Shown in pieces: positions 63,990 through 64,000 of a stretch of DNA of 64,000 nucleotides. The notes under the pieces are model-generated. The model did no database searches, was not told where the DNA came from, and saw only the letters and a program-made list of their open reading frames with translations. The number at the start of each line of letters is the position of its first letter. Positions within the stretch are counted from its first letter, which is position 1. The stretch is from the NCBI RefSeq assembly GCF_017426705.2, contig NZ_CP147251.1, forward strand, positions 726,501-790,500, read 5' to 3'. Origin of the DNA: Enterococcus sp. DIV2402 (GTDB taxonomy: Bacteria > Bacillota > Bacilli > Lactobacillales > Enterococcaceae). The translations under genes were made by a program, and so were the position numbers.

Positions 63990-64000
63990 GTGGGAGAATA
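63990..64000 (+). CDS. Start of an unidentified gene cut by the window edge
   Basis: GTG 63990 lies 7 nt after a consensus AGGAGG (63977-63982), and TATAAT (63916-63921) is a possible -10. Only three codons (V-G-E) are visible, so no product can be named. It is divergent from acnA. Confidence 0.55.

Noticed and set aside
1..64000. CRISPR arrays, rRNA, tRNA and prophage genes
   Set aside because: No repeated spacer-like pattern, tRNA cloverleaf or phage structural gene was noticed when reading by eye; a dedicated tRNA and CRISPR scan would be needed to exclude them fully.

Overview
The window is AT-rich, gene-dense chromosomal DNA of a low-GC Gram-positive bacterium of the Lactobacillales, most likely Enterococcus or a close relative. 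The evidence is the ecfA1-ecfA2-ecfT-truA order, asp23 and DAK-kinase genes next to recG-plsX-acpP, rnc-smc-HAD-ftsY, a fused gshF, an Ami-type opp operon, strong AGGAGG ribosome sites, and GlnR-, CodY- and BirA-like sites. The genus is inferred; no rRNA or tRNA gene was seen to confirm it. Layout: 1-2.8 kb holds the energising module of an ECF vitamin transporter and truA. 2.9-10.5 kb is a nitrogen block: glnA, and divergently gltB-gltD, around a shared control region with two GlnR-type boxes and a Fur-like box. 10.6-17.1 kb carries envelope and membrane genes (YfhO, a NUDIX hydrolase, floA-nfeD) and rpmB. 17.3-23.0 kb holds asp23, a FakA-like kinase, recG (broken by a frameshift exactly at an A AAA AAG slippery heptamer), plsX and acpP. 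23.2-28.8 kb is a first peptide ABC transporter (oppDFBCA). 29.1-35.5 kb is rnc-smc-HAD-ftsY, followed by gshF. 37.9-42.3 kb is a heterodimeric ABC exporter with a divergent MerR regulator and a classic 19-bp-spacer promoter. 42.4-51.1 kb is a run of small housekeeping and unknown genes. 51.2-59.1 kb is a second, Ami-type oppABCDF operon with a CodY box, ending in a TnpB-derived gene. 59.2-63.8 kb has bioY and an acnA-icd operon, all on the minus strand. The standout is the gene at 58079-58999, 20 nt after oppF. It is a TnpB homologue that has lost the RuvC catalytic residues, the zinc finger and RuvC-III, while keeping the N-terminal RNA/DNA-binding part. A structured, non-coding, transposon-end-like segment follows it and ends at a terminator. 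This is the architecture of an oppF-associated TldR (TnpB-like nuclease-dead repressor) with its guide RNA, probably an RNA-guided regulator of peptide uptake. The opp-tldR block is bracketed by two identical 37-nt terminator sequences, as if it had been inserted between yktB and bioY. The metabolic genes connect: aconitase and isocitrate dehydrogenase make 2-oxoglutarate, GltBD turns it into glutamate and GlnA into glutamine, all from nearby loci. The two opp systems supply peptides, and GshF uses glutamate and cysteine.
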